Part shown: positions 17,901 to 26,101 of the stretch, piece after piece
How the letters are laid out: every line of letters begins with the position of its first letter
Numbering within the stretch: the first letter of the stretch is position 1
Source of the DNA: an uncultured Alistipes sp.
Lineage (GTDB): Bacteria > Bacteroidota > Bacteroidia > Bacteroidales > Rikenellaceae
Reading direction: 5' to 3'
Length of the DNA stretch: 41,718 nucleotides
Assembly: GCA_947177225.1 (NCBI GenBank)
Contig: CAMWTS010000018.1
Location: 1-41,718 of the forward strand
Translations under genes and position numbers: made by a program
Notes under the pieces: model-generated
Database searches by the model: none
What the model saw: only the letters and a program-made list of their open reading frames with translations
Told to the model about the DNA's origin: nothing

Positions 17901-17960
17901 GACAACAACCTCTATCCGCGTCCGCGTACCTATATTCTCGGTGTGAAGTTCAATTTCTAA
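14910..17960 (+). CDS. susC: SusC-like TonB-dependent glycan transporter
   Basis: A 1016-residue outer-membrane transporter. Signal peptide 1-24, then a CarboxypepD_reg-like beta domain (28-102: VKGVVVDATGTPVIGASV ... VSFIGYK), the TonB-contact segment EDVVVIGYGVVKK (108-120), a plug domain (about 120-235, with ATIRIRGGSSLNATNDPL and DASATAIYGSRASNGVI) and a 22-strand barrel ending YILGVKFNF. It imports oligosaccharides with SusD as its lid, which is encoded 21 bp downstream. There is no N-terminal STN domain, so no anti-sigma signalling is expected. Odd feature: codons 18-21 are a run of nine C (14962-14970). One extra C brings a TAA within about 15 codons, and one fewer also reaches a stop, so slippage would switch the protein off. 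Confidence 0.96.
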   Translation: MRKFLTMCLGLALLAVATPPQVFGQQGKYEVKGVVVDATGTPVIGASVFEQDTANGVTTDINGQYQLNVKSPDAIVIVSFIGYKPQQLLASSSVLQRVVLEEDNTMLEDVVVIGYGVVKKNDLTGSISTVKADQTNKGLAASPTDLLRGKSAGVVITSGDGAPGSAATIRIRGGSSLNATNDPLIVIDGLPVSNDGISGVANALASVNPSDIESFTVLKDASATAIYGSRASNGVIIITTKKGSRYDSAIPNVSIDFTASLSDNSKYVDVMTGDQMREAMAWYMDGTDNDAYRALGTANTNWQKEIYQLAQSYEGNIALSGNIKMGEKNNLPYRVAFGYLNQDGTLKTGNMTRETLSINLSPSLLDNHLTINLNAKGMNMDSRFANTDAVGQAIQFDPTKPVYDEDGLNGYSWWNYGKTDAAGNPLHTMDNYNTMANQNPVALLNDKNDVSNAKRFIGNAQIDYKIHGLEDLRLNLNLGLDISKSNGTVDVAAGTEQSMHNTLQSGSGYHTNYSQLKRDQTLEFYADYNKTLGAHSFSIMAGYSWQHFYVSSFNEQFKADGTLPTAPGYYLSEPRTSKTEYFLVSFFGRLNYSYDNRYMITATLRNDGTSRFPNNKWGLFPSVALGWNIRNEAFLRDSDVLSALKLRLSWGQTGQQDINAGNYPSLATYIYNTMGSYYPFGTGSIAPITPAGYNADLKWETTTTYNAGIDYGFLDGRIYGSVDFYYRETKDLLNWTPVAAGANLTNYLNANIGDLKNVGVEFDINAIAVQTKDWYWNIGLNAAWNKNEITRLTTDDEREDYYGVDTGGISGAVGTTCQVHQTGQPTNSFYVYQQIYDENGRPMEGHYVDRNGDGVVDSKDKYCYKKAAPDVTIGFNTQVSWKALTLAVSAHANLGNYVYDNISSNGELLTDLWTNNFVNNRVPSAVETNFRTGAQYLSDYYVRNASFLKLDNITLSYRFDLGKPAGRQMSLSVFGTVQNVCTITGYKGIDPEIYSGIDNNLYPRPRTYILGVKFNF
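14962..14970 (+). repeat. C9 homopolymer inside susC signal peptide
   Basis: Nine consecutive C spanning the codons for Thr-Pro-Pro-Gln of the SusC leader. Ten C would give a stop codon about 15 codons later, and eight C would reach a TGA roughly 45 codons later, so only lengths of 9, 6 or 12 keep the frame. Confidence 0.9.
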
Positions 17961-17981
17961 CCTTTAAACCGCATTGAAATT

Positions 17982-19577
17982 ATGAAAAGATACAAAGTTT
18001 TATTGATGACTTTCGCTGCGGCTTGTACGCTTGGCGCAAGTTCATGCGTTGGCGATCTGGACGTAACTCCGATCGATCCCAATATCCAGCTGCCTGCCGA
18101 GGTGCTCGACTCTCAGGAGGCATACGAGCAGTTGCTTGCCAAGTGCTATCAGGGTCTTGCCTGCTCGTCGTCTTACGGTCCCAACGGCGATCCCGATATC
18201 TCGGGTGTCGACGGCGGTTTCGGACAATATATGCGTGCATTGTGGAACATGCAGTGCCTCACCACCGACGAGGCTACGTGTTCGTGGAATGACACGGGTC
18301 TGCCCGACATGCACAACATGTGCTGGACTACTTCCAATCAGTTTATCGTAGCCATGTACTACCGTATATTCTATCAGGTGGGTCTTTGCAACGAGTTTAT
18401 CCGTCAGGTCAACGCCAATGTCGCAGGTTTGAGCGATGCCGATTTCCCCAAGAAGGCCGAGTTCGTGGCCGAGGCTCGTGCACTGCGTGCGTTTAGCTAC
18501 TACCACGCCATCGACCTCTTCGGTAACGTACCTTTCTCTACCGAGGCCAATTCGGTAGGTTCGAACGGCCCCGCGCAGATATCTCGCGTGGATCTCTTCA
18601 ACTGGCTGGTCGAAGAGTGCAAGGCTTTGCTGGCCGATGATTCAGGTCTGATCGCTCCCGGTCAGAATATTTACGGCCGTTGCGACAAGGGCTTCGTGCA
18701 GATGATCCTTGCCAAGCTCTACCTCAATGCCGAGGTTTGGGCAGGTGAGCAGAAGTATGCCGAGTGTGCCGCTTTGTGCCGTCAGATCATGAGCGAGTAC
18801 TCGCTGCATAACAACTATGCCGAGCTGTTCATGGCTGATAATCACCTCTGGACAAAGAACCAGACCTACAACGGCGACGAGATCATCTTCACCGTGCCTC
18901 AGGACGGTATCGAGACCCAGTCTTACGGTGCGACCAATTTCCTTGTCTTCGCAGCTGTCGGCGGCAGCATGGACGCAACGTCGTTCGGTATTTCATCGGG
19001 CTGGGGCGGTCTTTCGCTGACCAAGGATTTCACCTCTAAGTTCGATCTCGACAACGATGCACGTGCAATGTTCTACACGGCATACGGTCCGAGCATCGAC
19101 GACTATCTCACTTTCGATGCGTCGGAGGGCGAGAGCGGTTACAAATCGATGAAGTATACCAACATCAACCATGACGGCAGTGCCGGCAAGGCCAACGGTT
19201 TCGTCGATACCGACGTTCCGGTGTTCCGTGCAGCCGATGCCTATCTGATGCTGGCCGAGTGCGCCAAGTCGGGCGGTGCCACCGAGACTGAGGGTCTTGC
19301 TGCCCTTAACGACGTGCGCATGCGTTCGGGTCTGGCCAAGGTAGATGCCTACTCTAAGCAGGACGTTTTGGACGAGCGCGCCCGTGAGCTTTACTGGGAG
19401 TTTACTCGTCGTCAGGACCTTATCCGCTTCGGACAGTTCACCACGAACGACTATCTGTGGGAGTGGAAAGGCGGCGTGAAGAACGGTACGGCTGTCGATT
19501 CTCGCATGAATCTTATGCCTCTGCCGCCTGCCGATATCAATGCCAACGGCAACCTGTCGCAGAACGAGGGTTATTAA
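17982..19577 (+). CDS. susD: SusD/RagB glycan-binding lipoprotein
   Basis: A 531-residue surface lipoprotein with lipobox LGASSC (lipidated Cys22), followed by VGDLDVTPID. It is the lid of the SusC channel and presents glycan to it. The N-terminal SusD-like domain has the typical AYEQLLAKCYQGLA helix and RIFYQVGLCNEFIRQV. TPR-like EARALRAFSYYHAIDLFGNVPF (about 165-186) is followed by the RagB part with AYLMLAECAKSGG and LNDVRMRSGL near 415-447. The RARELYWEFTRRQDLIRFG segment near the end is diagnostic of SusD. Aromatic-rich surface patches cannot be mapped by eye. It is translated 21 bp after susC and 34 bp before the SusE-like gene. Confidence 0.96.
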   Translation: MKRYKVLLMTFAAACTLGASSCVGDLDVTPIDPNIQLPAEVLDSQEAYEQLLAKCYQGLACSSSYGPNGDPDISGVDGGFGQYMRALWNMQCLTTDEATCSWNDTGLPDMHNMCWTTSNQFIVAMYYRIFYQVGLCNEFIRQVNANVAGLSDADFPKKAEFVAEARALRAFSYYHAIDLFGNVPFSTEANSVGSNGPAQISRVDLFNWLVEECKALLADDSGLIAPGQNIYGRCDKGFVQMILAKLYLNAEVWAGEQKYAECAALCRQIMSEYSLHNNYAELFMADNHLWTKNQTYNGDEIIFTVPQDGIETQSYGATNFLVFAAVGGSMDATSFGISSGWGGLSLTKDFTSKFDLDNDARAMFYTAYGPSIDDYLTFDASEGESGYKSMKYTNINHDGSAGKANGFVDTDVPVFRAADAYLMLAECAKSGGATETEGLAALNDVRMRSGLAKVDAYSKQDVLDERARELYWEFTRRQDLIRFGQFTTNDYLWEWKGGVKNGTAVDSRMNLMPLPPADINANGNLSQNEGY

Positions 19578-19611
19578 TGTTATAGTGTATAACACGTAAA
19601 ACTATTGTAAA

Positions 19612-20715
19612 ATGAGAAAATTATTGAATATAGCGATTCTGGCTCTTGCCGGTGCGGCCTTGTCGTCGTGCGAACAGGAGCATATCGACGCTCAGTATCT
19701 TCCCGAAAAGGTCGTTGCCCCTGTATTGGGCAATATTGCAGGCGGCGAGCTGATCGACGGCGGCGAGGGCGTGACGATCGATTATACGGTTGCCGACTAC
19801 GGTATGCCGACGGCCGTTTCATACACTCTCTTCGTTGATCTGGACGGCAACGACTTCGCCGCCAAGCAGAAGGTCGCATCGACGATCTCCGGCGGCAAGA
19901 TCAACGTTACGGCCAAGGATATGAATACGGCTATCATCAACGCCGGCGGCGATAAGGAGACTGCCGTTGCAGTCGAGTTCAAACTCGTGTCTTACATGTG
20001 CACCGACAAAGGTGCTGCCAACGATTCGACTATGGCCGAGTCTAATGTGGTGAAGGCCACCTTTACCACCTACAACACCGAGATCCGTCCCGTCGACAAG
20101 TTCGCTCATGTGTGGATCATCGGCGATTACTGCGGTTGGAGCCACGATGCTTCGCAGTATCTGTTCGACTATAAGGAGTCGGGAACCAAGTTCTCAGGCG
20201 TTATCGATTTCGGCGATAAGGCTGCCAACGGATTCAAACTCACCGGTATCGCCGGTTGGGACGACTCTTGCAACTGGGGTACCGACGGCAGTGCTGCGGC
20301 TCCCGAGGCCGAGGCTGCCGAGATCACTCTCATCTCTTCGGGCGGCAGCGGCAATATCGCAGCTTACTCTAAGCGTTTCTACTGCTTCTCGTTCGACAAG
20401 TCGTCGTTGAAACTGTCGAAGTCATGGAGTGCCGATCAGATCAGCATCATCGGTCTGAACGGTGACTGGGAGAACGACATCGTCATGAACTACAATGCTT
20501 CATGGACGCGCTTCTGGGCTGATATCGAGGCAACCTCGGCAACCGAGATGAAGTTCCGCGCCGATGCAGCCTGGGATCTCAACTGGGGTGTCGACTGTGC
20601 CAAGGGCGGAGGCAACATTCCTGTCGAGGCCGGTAGATACCGTGTATATCTCGATCTGGGTCAGGAGACCATAGAGCTTGTCGAGAATATGTACGGCGAG
20701 GAGGAGCCGATGTAA
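19612..20715 (+). CDS. susE: SusE/SusF-like surface starch-binding lipoprotein
   Basis: A 367-residue lipoprotein, lipobox ALSSC (Cys20), then EQEHIDAQYLPEKVVAPVLG, the usual SusE opening. Residues 35-155 form the SusE N-terminal Ig-like domain. Two beta-sandwich binding modules of the CBM-SusEF type follow: about 165-262 (HVWIIGDYCGWSHDASQYLF; GFKLTGIAGWDDSCNWG) and 268-360 (ISIIGLNGDWENDIVMNY; MKFRADAAWDLNWGVDC), both with the Trp pairs that stack on glucan. SusE of Bacteroides has one more module-like domain and SusF three, so this is the short SusE layout. It has no catalytic residues; its role is holding starch at the cell surface. Confidence 0.9.
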   Translation: MRKLLNIAILALAGAALSSCEQEHIDAQYLPEKVVAPVLGNIAGGELIDGGEGVTIDYTVADYGMPTAVSYTLFVDLDGNDFAAKQKVASTISGGKINVTAKDMNTAIINAGGDKETAVAVEFKLVSYMCTDKGAANDSTMAESNVVKATFTTYNTEIRPVDKFAHVWIIGDYCGWSHDASQYLFDYKESGTKFSGVIDFGDKAANGFKLTGIAGWDDSCNWGTDGSAAAPEAEAAEITLISSGGSGNIAAYSKRFYCFSFDKSSLKLSKSWSADQISIIGLNGDWENDIVMNYNASWTRFWADIEATSATEMKFRADAAWDLNWGVDCAKGGGNIPVEAGRYRVYLDLGQETIELVENMYGEEEPM

Positions 20716-20908
20716 TTCGAGCTTATCCGTCCGATACGATATGACCGGTCGGACATGCAGGGTTCCGATTGTCGGATTCCCGATATTTGGCCGGAGGGTT
20801 TTGACCGACCCTCCGGCTCCAAGGAGAAGACCGTTGCACCATATGCCGAGTGCGGCGGTTTTCGATGAAATTGCAAATCATTAAAACCTAAATTGTAAGA
20901 TATTACCT
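20716..20908 (+). other. Gap between SusE-like and amylase genes with hairpins
   Basis: No gene is seen. The stretch holds a weak inverted repeat GTCCGA/TCGGAC (20729-20754) and the stronger hairpin listed at 20790. No convincing promoter is visible, so the downstream enzymes are probably read through from the sus promoter at a reduced level. Confidence 0.45.
20790..20817 (+). terminator. Intra-operon hairpin, possible attenuator
   Basis: A perfect 10-bp stem gccggagggt/accctccggc with an 8-nt loop, without a T-tract. It may partly end transcription or protect the 3' end of the susCDE message, giving more binding proteins than enzymes. Confidence 0.45.
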
Positions 20909-23197
20909 ATGAAACGTTTGTTCTCATGTGCCGTCGTGTTGCTTTCGATAGCTGTATTGGCTATCGGCTGCGGTGGCGATGATACCTCGGGCGAGCCCTC
21001 GGCAGTGACACTGTCGGCCACGCCATCGTCTTTGGAATTTACCGCTGAAAGCTATTCGCAGAGCATCGATGTCAGCTCCAATGCCGCCAAGTGGATCGTA
21101 ACCGTTGCCGACGCATGGTGCCAGACCAATATCACCACCGGATCGGGCGATCGCAGCATTACCGTTACCGTATCGGCCAATCCGGGCGATACCACGCGCA
21201 GCACCACGCTCACACTGCGTGCTGCCGGTGCCGCCGATGTGACCGTCACCGTCAGTCAGTCGGCCGAAACCGCCGATGGCATCGAGGTCGAGCCCGACGC
21301 ATGGGACGGTGTGAAGCGTGCCGATATCACCTATCAGCTGCTGATCTATTCGTTCGCCGATTCCGACGGCGACGGCATAGGCGATTTCCGTGGCATAATC
21401 TCCAAACTGGACTATCTGGACGAGTTGGGCGTATCGGCCATTTGGCTCTCTCCGGCACACCCTGCGGCGTCGTACCACGGTTACGATGTCAAGGACTACG
21501 ATGCGCTGGATCCGCGATACGGTACCGAGCAGGACTTCAAGGCTTTGATCGATGCCGCTCATGAGCATGGCATAAAGATCTATATGGACTATGTAATCAA
21601 CCACACCAGCAAGGAGCACCCGTGGTTTTTGGAGGCTTTGGCCGACGAAACGAGTCCTTATCGCGAGTATTTCGTTCTCTCGCACGATCCCAAGGCCGAT
21701 ATCGCTGCCGGACGCATACCGATGATCGCCACCGAGGGAGCTGCCGGTTATGATGCCGGACAGTGGTTCTCGGCCGTTACGCAGCCGTCGACCGAACCGC
21801 AGAAGTTGAAGTTTACACTCGAATGGTCGTCGTCGCCGAAGCTCACCGTCGAGCAGGTCGACAACGTCGAGAACAGCGGCACTGCCGGCAGTGGCAAATA
21901 TCTCTACTATGGCGACGATGATGCCTGCGTGGAGTTCTATACGCAGCAGGACAATATCTATACGCTGTCGCTGGAAATGTACTCGTCGTGGGGCTGTCTG
22001 ATACGCACCTCGAAGACCTCGTGGAGTGCAGGTACGAAGTACGGTGCCAAGAGCGGAGCCAACACCATGGAATGGGGCGTGCCCTTGACGTTGATCTCCA
22101 ATTCGGGCTCGGAGCCTGCCGATATTCTGCTGCCGGGCATGGAGTCGATCATGTATCACTCGCACTTCTGGACAGACTGGTTCGTCGACCTCGACTACGG
22201 TGCCGCTGCCGACTGCGAAAATTCGCCGGCGTTCAAGGCAATATGCCGTTCGGCGGAGAAGTGGATCGACATGGGTATCGACGGTTTGCGTCTCGATGCT
22301 GCCAAACATGTCTACCACAACGCTTCGTCGGACGAGAATCCGATATTCTGGAACAAGTTCTACACCGCGCTCAACGACTATTTCCACCGCACCCGCACCG
22401 AGGACATCTACATGGTGGGCGAGGTCTATTCCGACTATAACGAGGTGGCTCCCTATTATTACGGTCTGCCGTCGCTGTTCGAATTCTCCTACTGGTATCG
22501 TTTGGAGTGGGCGTTGAACAACTCTACGGGCTGTTATCTGGCGCAGGACTTATTGTCGTATCGCGAGCTCTACGCCTCGGTGCGTCCCGATTTCATCGAG
22601 GCCACCAAGCTCACCAATCACGACGAGAACCGTGCCATGTCGCTGCTGGGCAACTCAGTCAACAAGGCCAAGCTGGCCGGTGCGGTGCTGCTCACCTCGT
22701 GCGGTTCGCCCTATATCTACTATGGCGAGGAGCTGGGGTATGTCGGCCGCAAGGACAACGGCGACGAGTATTTGCGCTCGCCGATGAAGTGGGGCGATGC
22801 CTCGACCACCACGTATATGGATAAGATCTATACGGGCATGAACAACGTTAAGGACGTCCCCGCACAGAGCGATGACGAGTCGTCGATGCTCAATGTCTAT
22901 CGCTCCTTCTCGCAGTTGCGCAACACCTATCCGGCACTGGCCGTGGGCGAGATGAAGCTGCATGCTTTCTATAATGCCGACAATACGCAGTATAAGCAGA
23001 TTGCGGCATGGTATCGCGAGCAGGACGATCAGCGTATGCTCGTCATTCACAACTTCTCGTCGACAGCGACAACCGTATCGGTCGACGACGAGATCGATCG
23101 TGCTGTGGCCGTGCTCAACAGCGTTTCGGCCAATTACGGCTCGACGACTACTGTGCGCCTGGGCGGTTATTCGTCGGTGGTATTCCTGTTGAAGTAA
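20909..23197 (+). CDS. susG: SusG-like surface alpha-amylase lipoprotein, GH13
   Basis: A 762-residue lipoprotein with lipobox LAIGC (Cys21), then GGDDTSGE, an acidic/Gly segment typical of surface-export signals. Residues about 31-118 form a BACON-like Ig domain (repeated VTLSATPSSLEF and ITVTVSANPGDTTRSTTLTL). The GH13 barrel starts at ITYQLLIYSFADSDGDGIGD (140-159). The triad is Asp463 in GLRLDAAKH, Glu505 in MVGEVY and Asp572 in TNHDENR. An inserted module at about 265-415 sits within the B-domain position, as CBM58 does in Bacteroides SusG, with Trp residues in FTLEWSSSPKL and SSWGC. It cuts internal alpha-1,4 bonds of starch at the cell surface. The BACON domain is an addition to the SusG plan. 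Confidence 0.92.
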   Translation: MKRLFSCAVVLLSIAVLAIGCGGDDTSGEPSAVTLSATPSSLEFTAESYSQSIDVSSNAAKWIVTVADAWCQTNITTGSGDRSITVTVSANPGDTTRSTTLTLRAAGAADVTVTVSQSAETADGIEVEPDAWDGVKRADITYQLLIYSFADSDGDGIGDFRGIISKLDYLDELGVSAIWLSPAHPAASYHGYDVKDYDALDPRYGTEQDFKALIDAAHEHGIKIYMDYVINHTSKEHPWFLEALADETSPYREYFVLSHDPKADIAAGRIPMIATEGAAGYDAGQWFSAVTQPSTEPQKLKFTLEWSSSPKLTVEQVDNVENSGTAGSGKYLYYGDDDACVEFYTQQDNIYTLSLEMYSSWGCLIRTSKTSWSAGTKYGAKSGANTMEWGVPLTLISNSGSEPADILLPGMESIMYHSHFWTDWFVDLDYGAAADCENSPAFKAICRSAEKWIDMGIDGLRLDAAKHVYHNASSDENPIFWNKFYTALNDYFHRTRTEDIYMVGEVYSDYNEVAPYYYGLPSLFEFSYWYRLEWALNNSTGCYLAQDLLSYRELYASVRPDFIEATKLTNHDENRAMSLLGNSVNKAKLAGAVLLTSCGSPYIYYGEELGYVGRKDNGDEYLRSPMKWGDASTTTYMDKIYTGMNNVKDVPAQSDDESSMLNVYRSFSQLRNTYPALAVGEMKLHAFYNADNTQYKQIAAWYREQDDQRMLVIHNFSSTATTVSVDDEIDRAVAVLNSVSANYGSTTTVRLGGYSSVVFLLK

Positions 23198-23210
23198 CCG
23201 ACGTTGCACG

Positions 23211-24482
23211 ATGACGACCATGAGACGTTATATTGCCATCATCATGTCGGGCATGCTGCTTGCGGCGGCATGCTCGGGTGGAGACGAACCGGCAGAGGAG
23301 CCGACGCCCACACCTCCATCACCTCCCGAGGAGCCGGCGATACCGGCCGATATTCCTTTCTATAAAGGCACGACCATGTCATTCGCCAACTACATGCAGG
23401 ACATCGGGCTTGTCTATCGCGAGAACGGTGTACAGACCGATCCCTACGAGTCGGTGCGACGCCACGGTGCCAATGTCGTGCGCCTGCAACTCGACATGGT
23501 GCCCTTCGACGACTACGACGGTTGCCGGATCGACTGGCAGAGCTATGATCGTGTTGTGGCCGATGCCCGATGCGCCAAGGCTCAGGGACTGGATATAGTG
23601 CTGACGCTGAAACCCGATTGCGACCGTTTTACCGCCACCTCGACCACCCACAACCTGCTGCCCGACATTTGGCAGGGGCGAAGCGATGCGGAGATAGGCG
23701 ATGCACTCTACGACTGGGTATACGAGTCGTTGCGAAGTCTGGCCGAGGAGGATATTCTTCCGGTCATAGTAGCTGTCGGCAACGAGGTCAATATCAACTT
23801 CCTCTCGCCCGCCGGCGGATATGATGCCGCGCGTACGGCAGCCCTGCTGCGACGCGGACATCAGGCCGTGCGCGATTATGCGGCGGCATACAACCCCGAG
23901 GTGCTCAGTGCCGTGCATGTGGCCGATCCCTCGAAGTGCGATTCGTTTATAGCCACACTCAAAAGTGCCGGTGCCACCGATTACGATATTGTGGCCATAT
24001 CGTACTATCCCGGCTCCGACATAGGGCACAAGATGGGCATCTATGCCTCGTTCAGGTCGCTCGCCGAGTATTTCTTCAAGGCTTATGGCAAACGCGTAAT
24101 GGTGTTGGAGACGGCCTATTCGTTTACTACCGGATCGAAAAACGGCTCCTACATGGGCGACTGGTGCAATAATGCCTATAACTATCCCGATTGGAACGAC
24201 GCTGCCAATGCCGTGAATTACTCTGCGGCAAAGCAGCGCGAGTGGCTGCGCTCGCTGGCCGAAGATATCAAGTCGGGCGGCGGCGTAGGACTTGTGACAT
24301 GGGGCACGGAGTCGCTGCCAGACGAGGCGTCCGGTTTGGCCGACGGCCATGGCAAGGGGCTTTATACCTATCCTGCGGCGTGGGCCTACGGCTCGACGTG
24401 GGAGAACAACTCCTATTGGGACTTCACCGATGACAACAACCTGCACGAGGGCATCGACTGGATGCTCGATGTCGAGGAGTAA
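23211..24482 (+). CDS. GH53-family lipoprotein (divergent)
   Basis: A 423-residue lipoprotein, lipobox LAAAC (Cys21), SGGDE export-type start, then a Pro/Glu linker (25-47). The barrel matches GH53: IVAVGNEVN gives acid/base Glu192, RVMVLETAYSFTTG gives nucleophile Glu300, with ISYYPG (264-268), VTWGTES and the closing STWENNSYWDF. GH53 enzymes known to me are endo-beta-1,4-galactanases. Here the opening GADVS-type motif is GTTMSF, the YSDxWADPG loop is replaced by KPDCDRFTATST, and the WHG after SYYP is GSDIG, so substrate contacts differ. It lies 13 bp after the amylase and is clearly in the alpha-glucan operon. It may act on a different linkage or glycan; the function is unproven. Confidence 0.82.
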   Translation: MTTMRRYIAIIMSGMLLAAACSGGDEPAEEPTPTPPSPPEEPAIPADIPFYKGTTMSFANYMQDIGLVYRENGVQTDPYESVRRHGANVVRLQLDMVPFDDYDGCRIDWQSYDRVVADARCAKAQGLDIVLTLKPDCDRFTATSTTHNLLPDIWQGRSDAEIGDALYDWVYESLRSLAEEDILPVIVAVGNEVNINFLSPAGGYDAARTAALLRRGHQAVRDYAAAYNPEVLSAVHVADPSKCDSFIATLKSAGATDYDIVAISYYPGSDIGHKMGIYASFRSLAEYFFKAYGKRVMVLETAYSFTTGSKNGSYMGDWCNNAYNYPDWNDAANAVNYSAAKQREWLRSLAEDIKSGGGVGLVTWGTESLPDEASGLADGHGKGLYTYPAAWAYGSTWENNSYWDFTDDNNLHEGIDWMLDVEE

Positions 24483-24502
24483 AACAATCAATCTGCCGAT
24501 CC

Positions 24503-24655
24503 ATGAACCTAAGAAATAGTTTGTTGTGGCGCTCTGCCATGTTTGCGGCAGCTTGCGGTACCGCAGCCGAGCAGCCCGCAGCGGACGATCGCGTGAGTGT
24601 GTCGCTGCCGGCATACGGATTCGCAATAATTACTAACAACCAAATAAACCTTTGA
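24503..24655 (+). CDS. Tiny lipoprotein-like reading frame, possibly a remnant
   Basis: A 50-codon frame, MNLRNSLLWRSAMFAAACGT then AAEQPAADDRVSV..., with a short hydrophobic stretch and a lipobox-like FAAAC at Cys18, then an acidic segment as in neighbouring lipoproteins. It begins 20 bp after the GH53 stop and ends 7 bp before the next amylase. It could be a genuine small lipoprotein, the decayed N-terminus of a lost lipoprotein gene, or chance. I recognise no family. The context of an operon where each neighbour is a lipoprotein makes the first two more likely. Confidence 0.35.
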   Translation: MNLRNSLLWRSAMFAAACGTAAEQPAADDRVSVSLPAYGFAIITNNQINL

Positions 24656-24662
24656 TTTTATT

Positions 24663-26015
24663 ATGAAGAAGACAGCATTGTTTGCAGCCGTGGCTGCAAT
24701 ACTCGTCGGTTGCGGCTCGCAGCCCGACAAGGCCGTGCAGGAGTCGGCTTTCGACAAGTACAACTCGGTGGTATATGAGTTGAATGTGCGTCAGGCTACG
24801 CCGGAAGGCACGTTCGCGGCGGCCGAGGAGTATCTGCCCGTATTGAAGAATATGGGTGTGGACATCGTGTGGCTGATGCCCATTCACCCGATCGGTGCCG
24901 ACGGCCGCAAAGGAACGTTGGGCTCTTATTATTCCATATCGGATTACGAGGCGGTCAATCCCGAATTCGGTGATCTGGCAGCATTCGATCACTTCGTGGA
25001 TCGCGCTCACGAATTGGGTTTGAAGGTCATTCTCGACTGGGTGGCCAACCACACCTCGCGCGATGCGAAGTGGTGGAGTGAGGGGCATGCCGACTGGTAT
25101 GTGCTCGACGAGCAGACGGGAGTACCCATCGTGCAGTACGATTGGACAGACATCGCAAAACTCAATTACGACAACGCCGACATGCGCGAAGCCATGACTT
25201 CGGCCATGCTGTTCTGGATCGGGCGCGGTGTCGACGGTTTCCGCTGCGACGTTGCTTTTGAGGTGCCGATCGACTTCTGGCAGCAGGCATTCGCCCGTGT
25301 AAAGGAGATCAATCCCGATGTATATCTGTTGGCCGAGGGCGAGAAGACATTTTTGCACGATGATGCTTTCGATGCCTCTTACGCATGGGATTTGCATCAT
25401 CTGATGAACGACATGGCTGCCGGCAGAAAGAGTGTTGCTGACCTTAAAGATTATATTGCCGCCGATGCCGAGGCATATCCGTCGCCGGCCATGCGGCTTA
25501 TGTTTACCTCCAATCACGACGAGAACTCGTGGAACGGCACCGAGTTCGAGCGCATGCAATCGGCTGCCGCGACTTTTGCCGCGCTGACGTTCGTGCTGCC
25601 GCAGGGACAGCCGTTGATCTACACGGGTCAGGAGATCGGTATGGATCATCGTTTGGAGTTCTTCGAGAAGGATACTGCCGAGGGACTGCTCGACACTTCC
25701 CGCGGCGAACAGTGGCGCAAGCTCTACACCGATCTTTGCCGCATGCGCCACGAGCATCGTGCTTTGGCCGCTGGCGATAATGTGGCTCCTATGGTCTATA
25801 TGGAGGGTGCGCCAGAATCGGTGCTGGCATTTACACGCACGTCGGGCGACGATACGGTATTCTGCCTGTTCAACTTCTCGGATACGGCTCGGACAGTAAC
25901 CTTTACCGACGCTGTTGCAGGCGATTACACCTCGTTCGACGGCACAGCCAGGAGCATCGTTGCTGGTGCCGAGTGCGAATTGCAGCCGTGGGAGTGGACT
26001 GTCATGACCCGATAG
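24663..26015 (+). CDS. GH13 alpha-amylase-type lipoprotein
   Basis: A 450-residue lipoprotein, lipobox LVGC (Cys17). The GH13 barrel begins at VVYELNVRQATPEG. VILDWVANHTSRDAKW, the DGFRCD stretch with nucleophile Asp196, LLAEGEK with Glu225 and FTSNHDENSW with Asp286 make a complete triad. A beta-sandwich C domain (about 365-450) ends the protein. It has no binding module and a short B domain (YVLDEQTGVPIVQYDWTDIAKL). After the lipidated Cys comes GSQPDKAVQE, less acidic than the SusG-like protein, so it may face the periplasm. It is closely related in sequence to the next gene, which has no signal. Likely action is on maltodextrins; exact specificity is not readable. Confidence 0.9.
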   Translation: MKKTALFAAVAAILVGCGSQPDKAVQESAFDKYNSVVYELNVRQATPEGTFAAAEEYLPVLKNMGVDIVWLMPIHPIGADGRKGTLGSYYSISDYEAVNPEFGDLAAFDHFVDRAHELGLKVILDWVANHTSRDAKWWSEGHADWYVLDEQTGVPIVQYDWTDIAKLNYDNADMREAMTSAMLFWIGRGVDGFRCDVAFEVPIDFWQQAFARVKEINPDVYLLAEGEKTFLHDDAFDASYAWDLHHLMNDMAAGRKSVADLKDYIAADAEAYPSPAMRLMFTSNHDENSWNGTEFERMQSAAATFAALTFVLPQGQPLIYTGQEIGMDHRLEFFEKDTAEGLLDTSRGEQWRKLYTDLCRMRHEHRALAAGDNVAPMVYMEGAPESVLAFTRTSGDDTVFCLFNFSDTARTVTFTDAVAGDYTSFDGTARSIVAGAECELQPWEWTVMTR

Positions 26016-26042
26016 AGGCTGCCGCTTCGGAGTCTCGACTGA

Positions 26043-26072
26043 TTGCCGCTTCGAATTAAAAGTATATCTTTG
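26043..26072 (+). promoter_or_regulatory. Promoter for cytoplasmic GH13 gene
   Basis: TTG, 19 nt, TATCTTTG, about 30 nt upstream of the start at 26102. It indicates that the cytoplasmic amylase can be expressed separately from the sus operon. Confidence 0.75.
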
Positions 26073-26101
26073 CATCGGTTTTTATAAAAGCGAAAAAAGT
26101 T

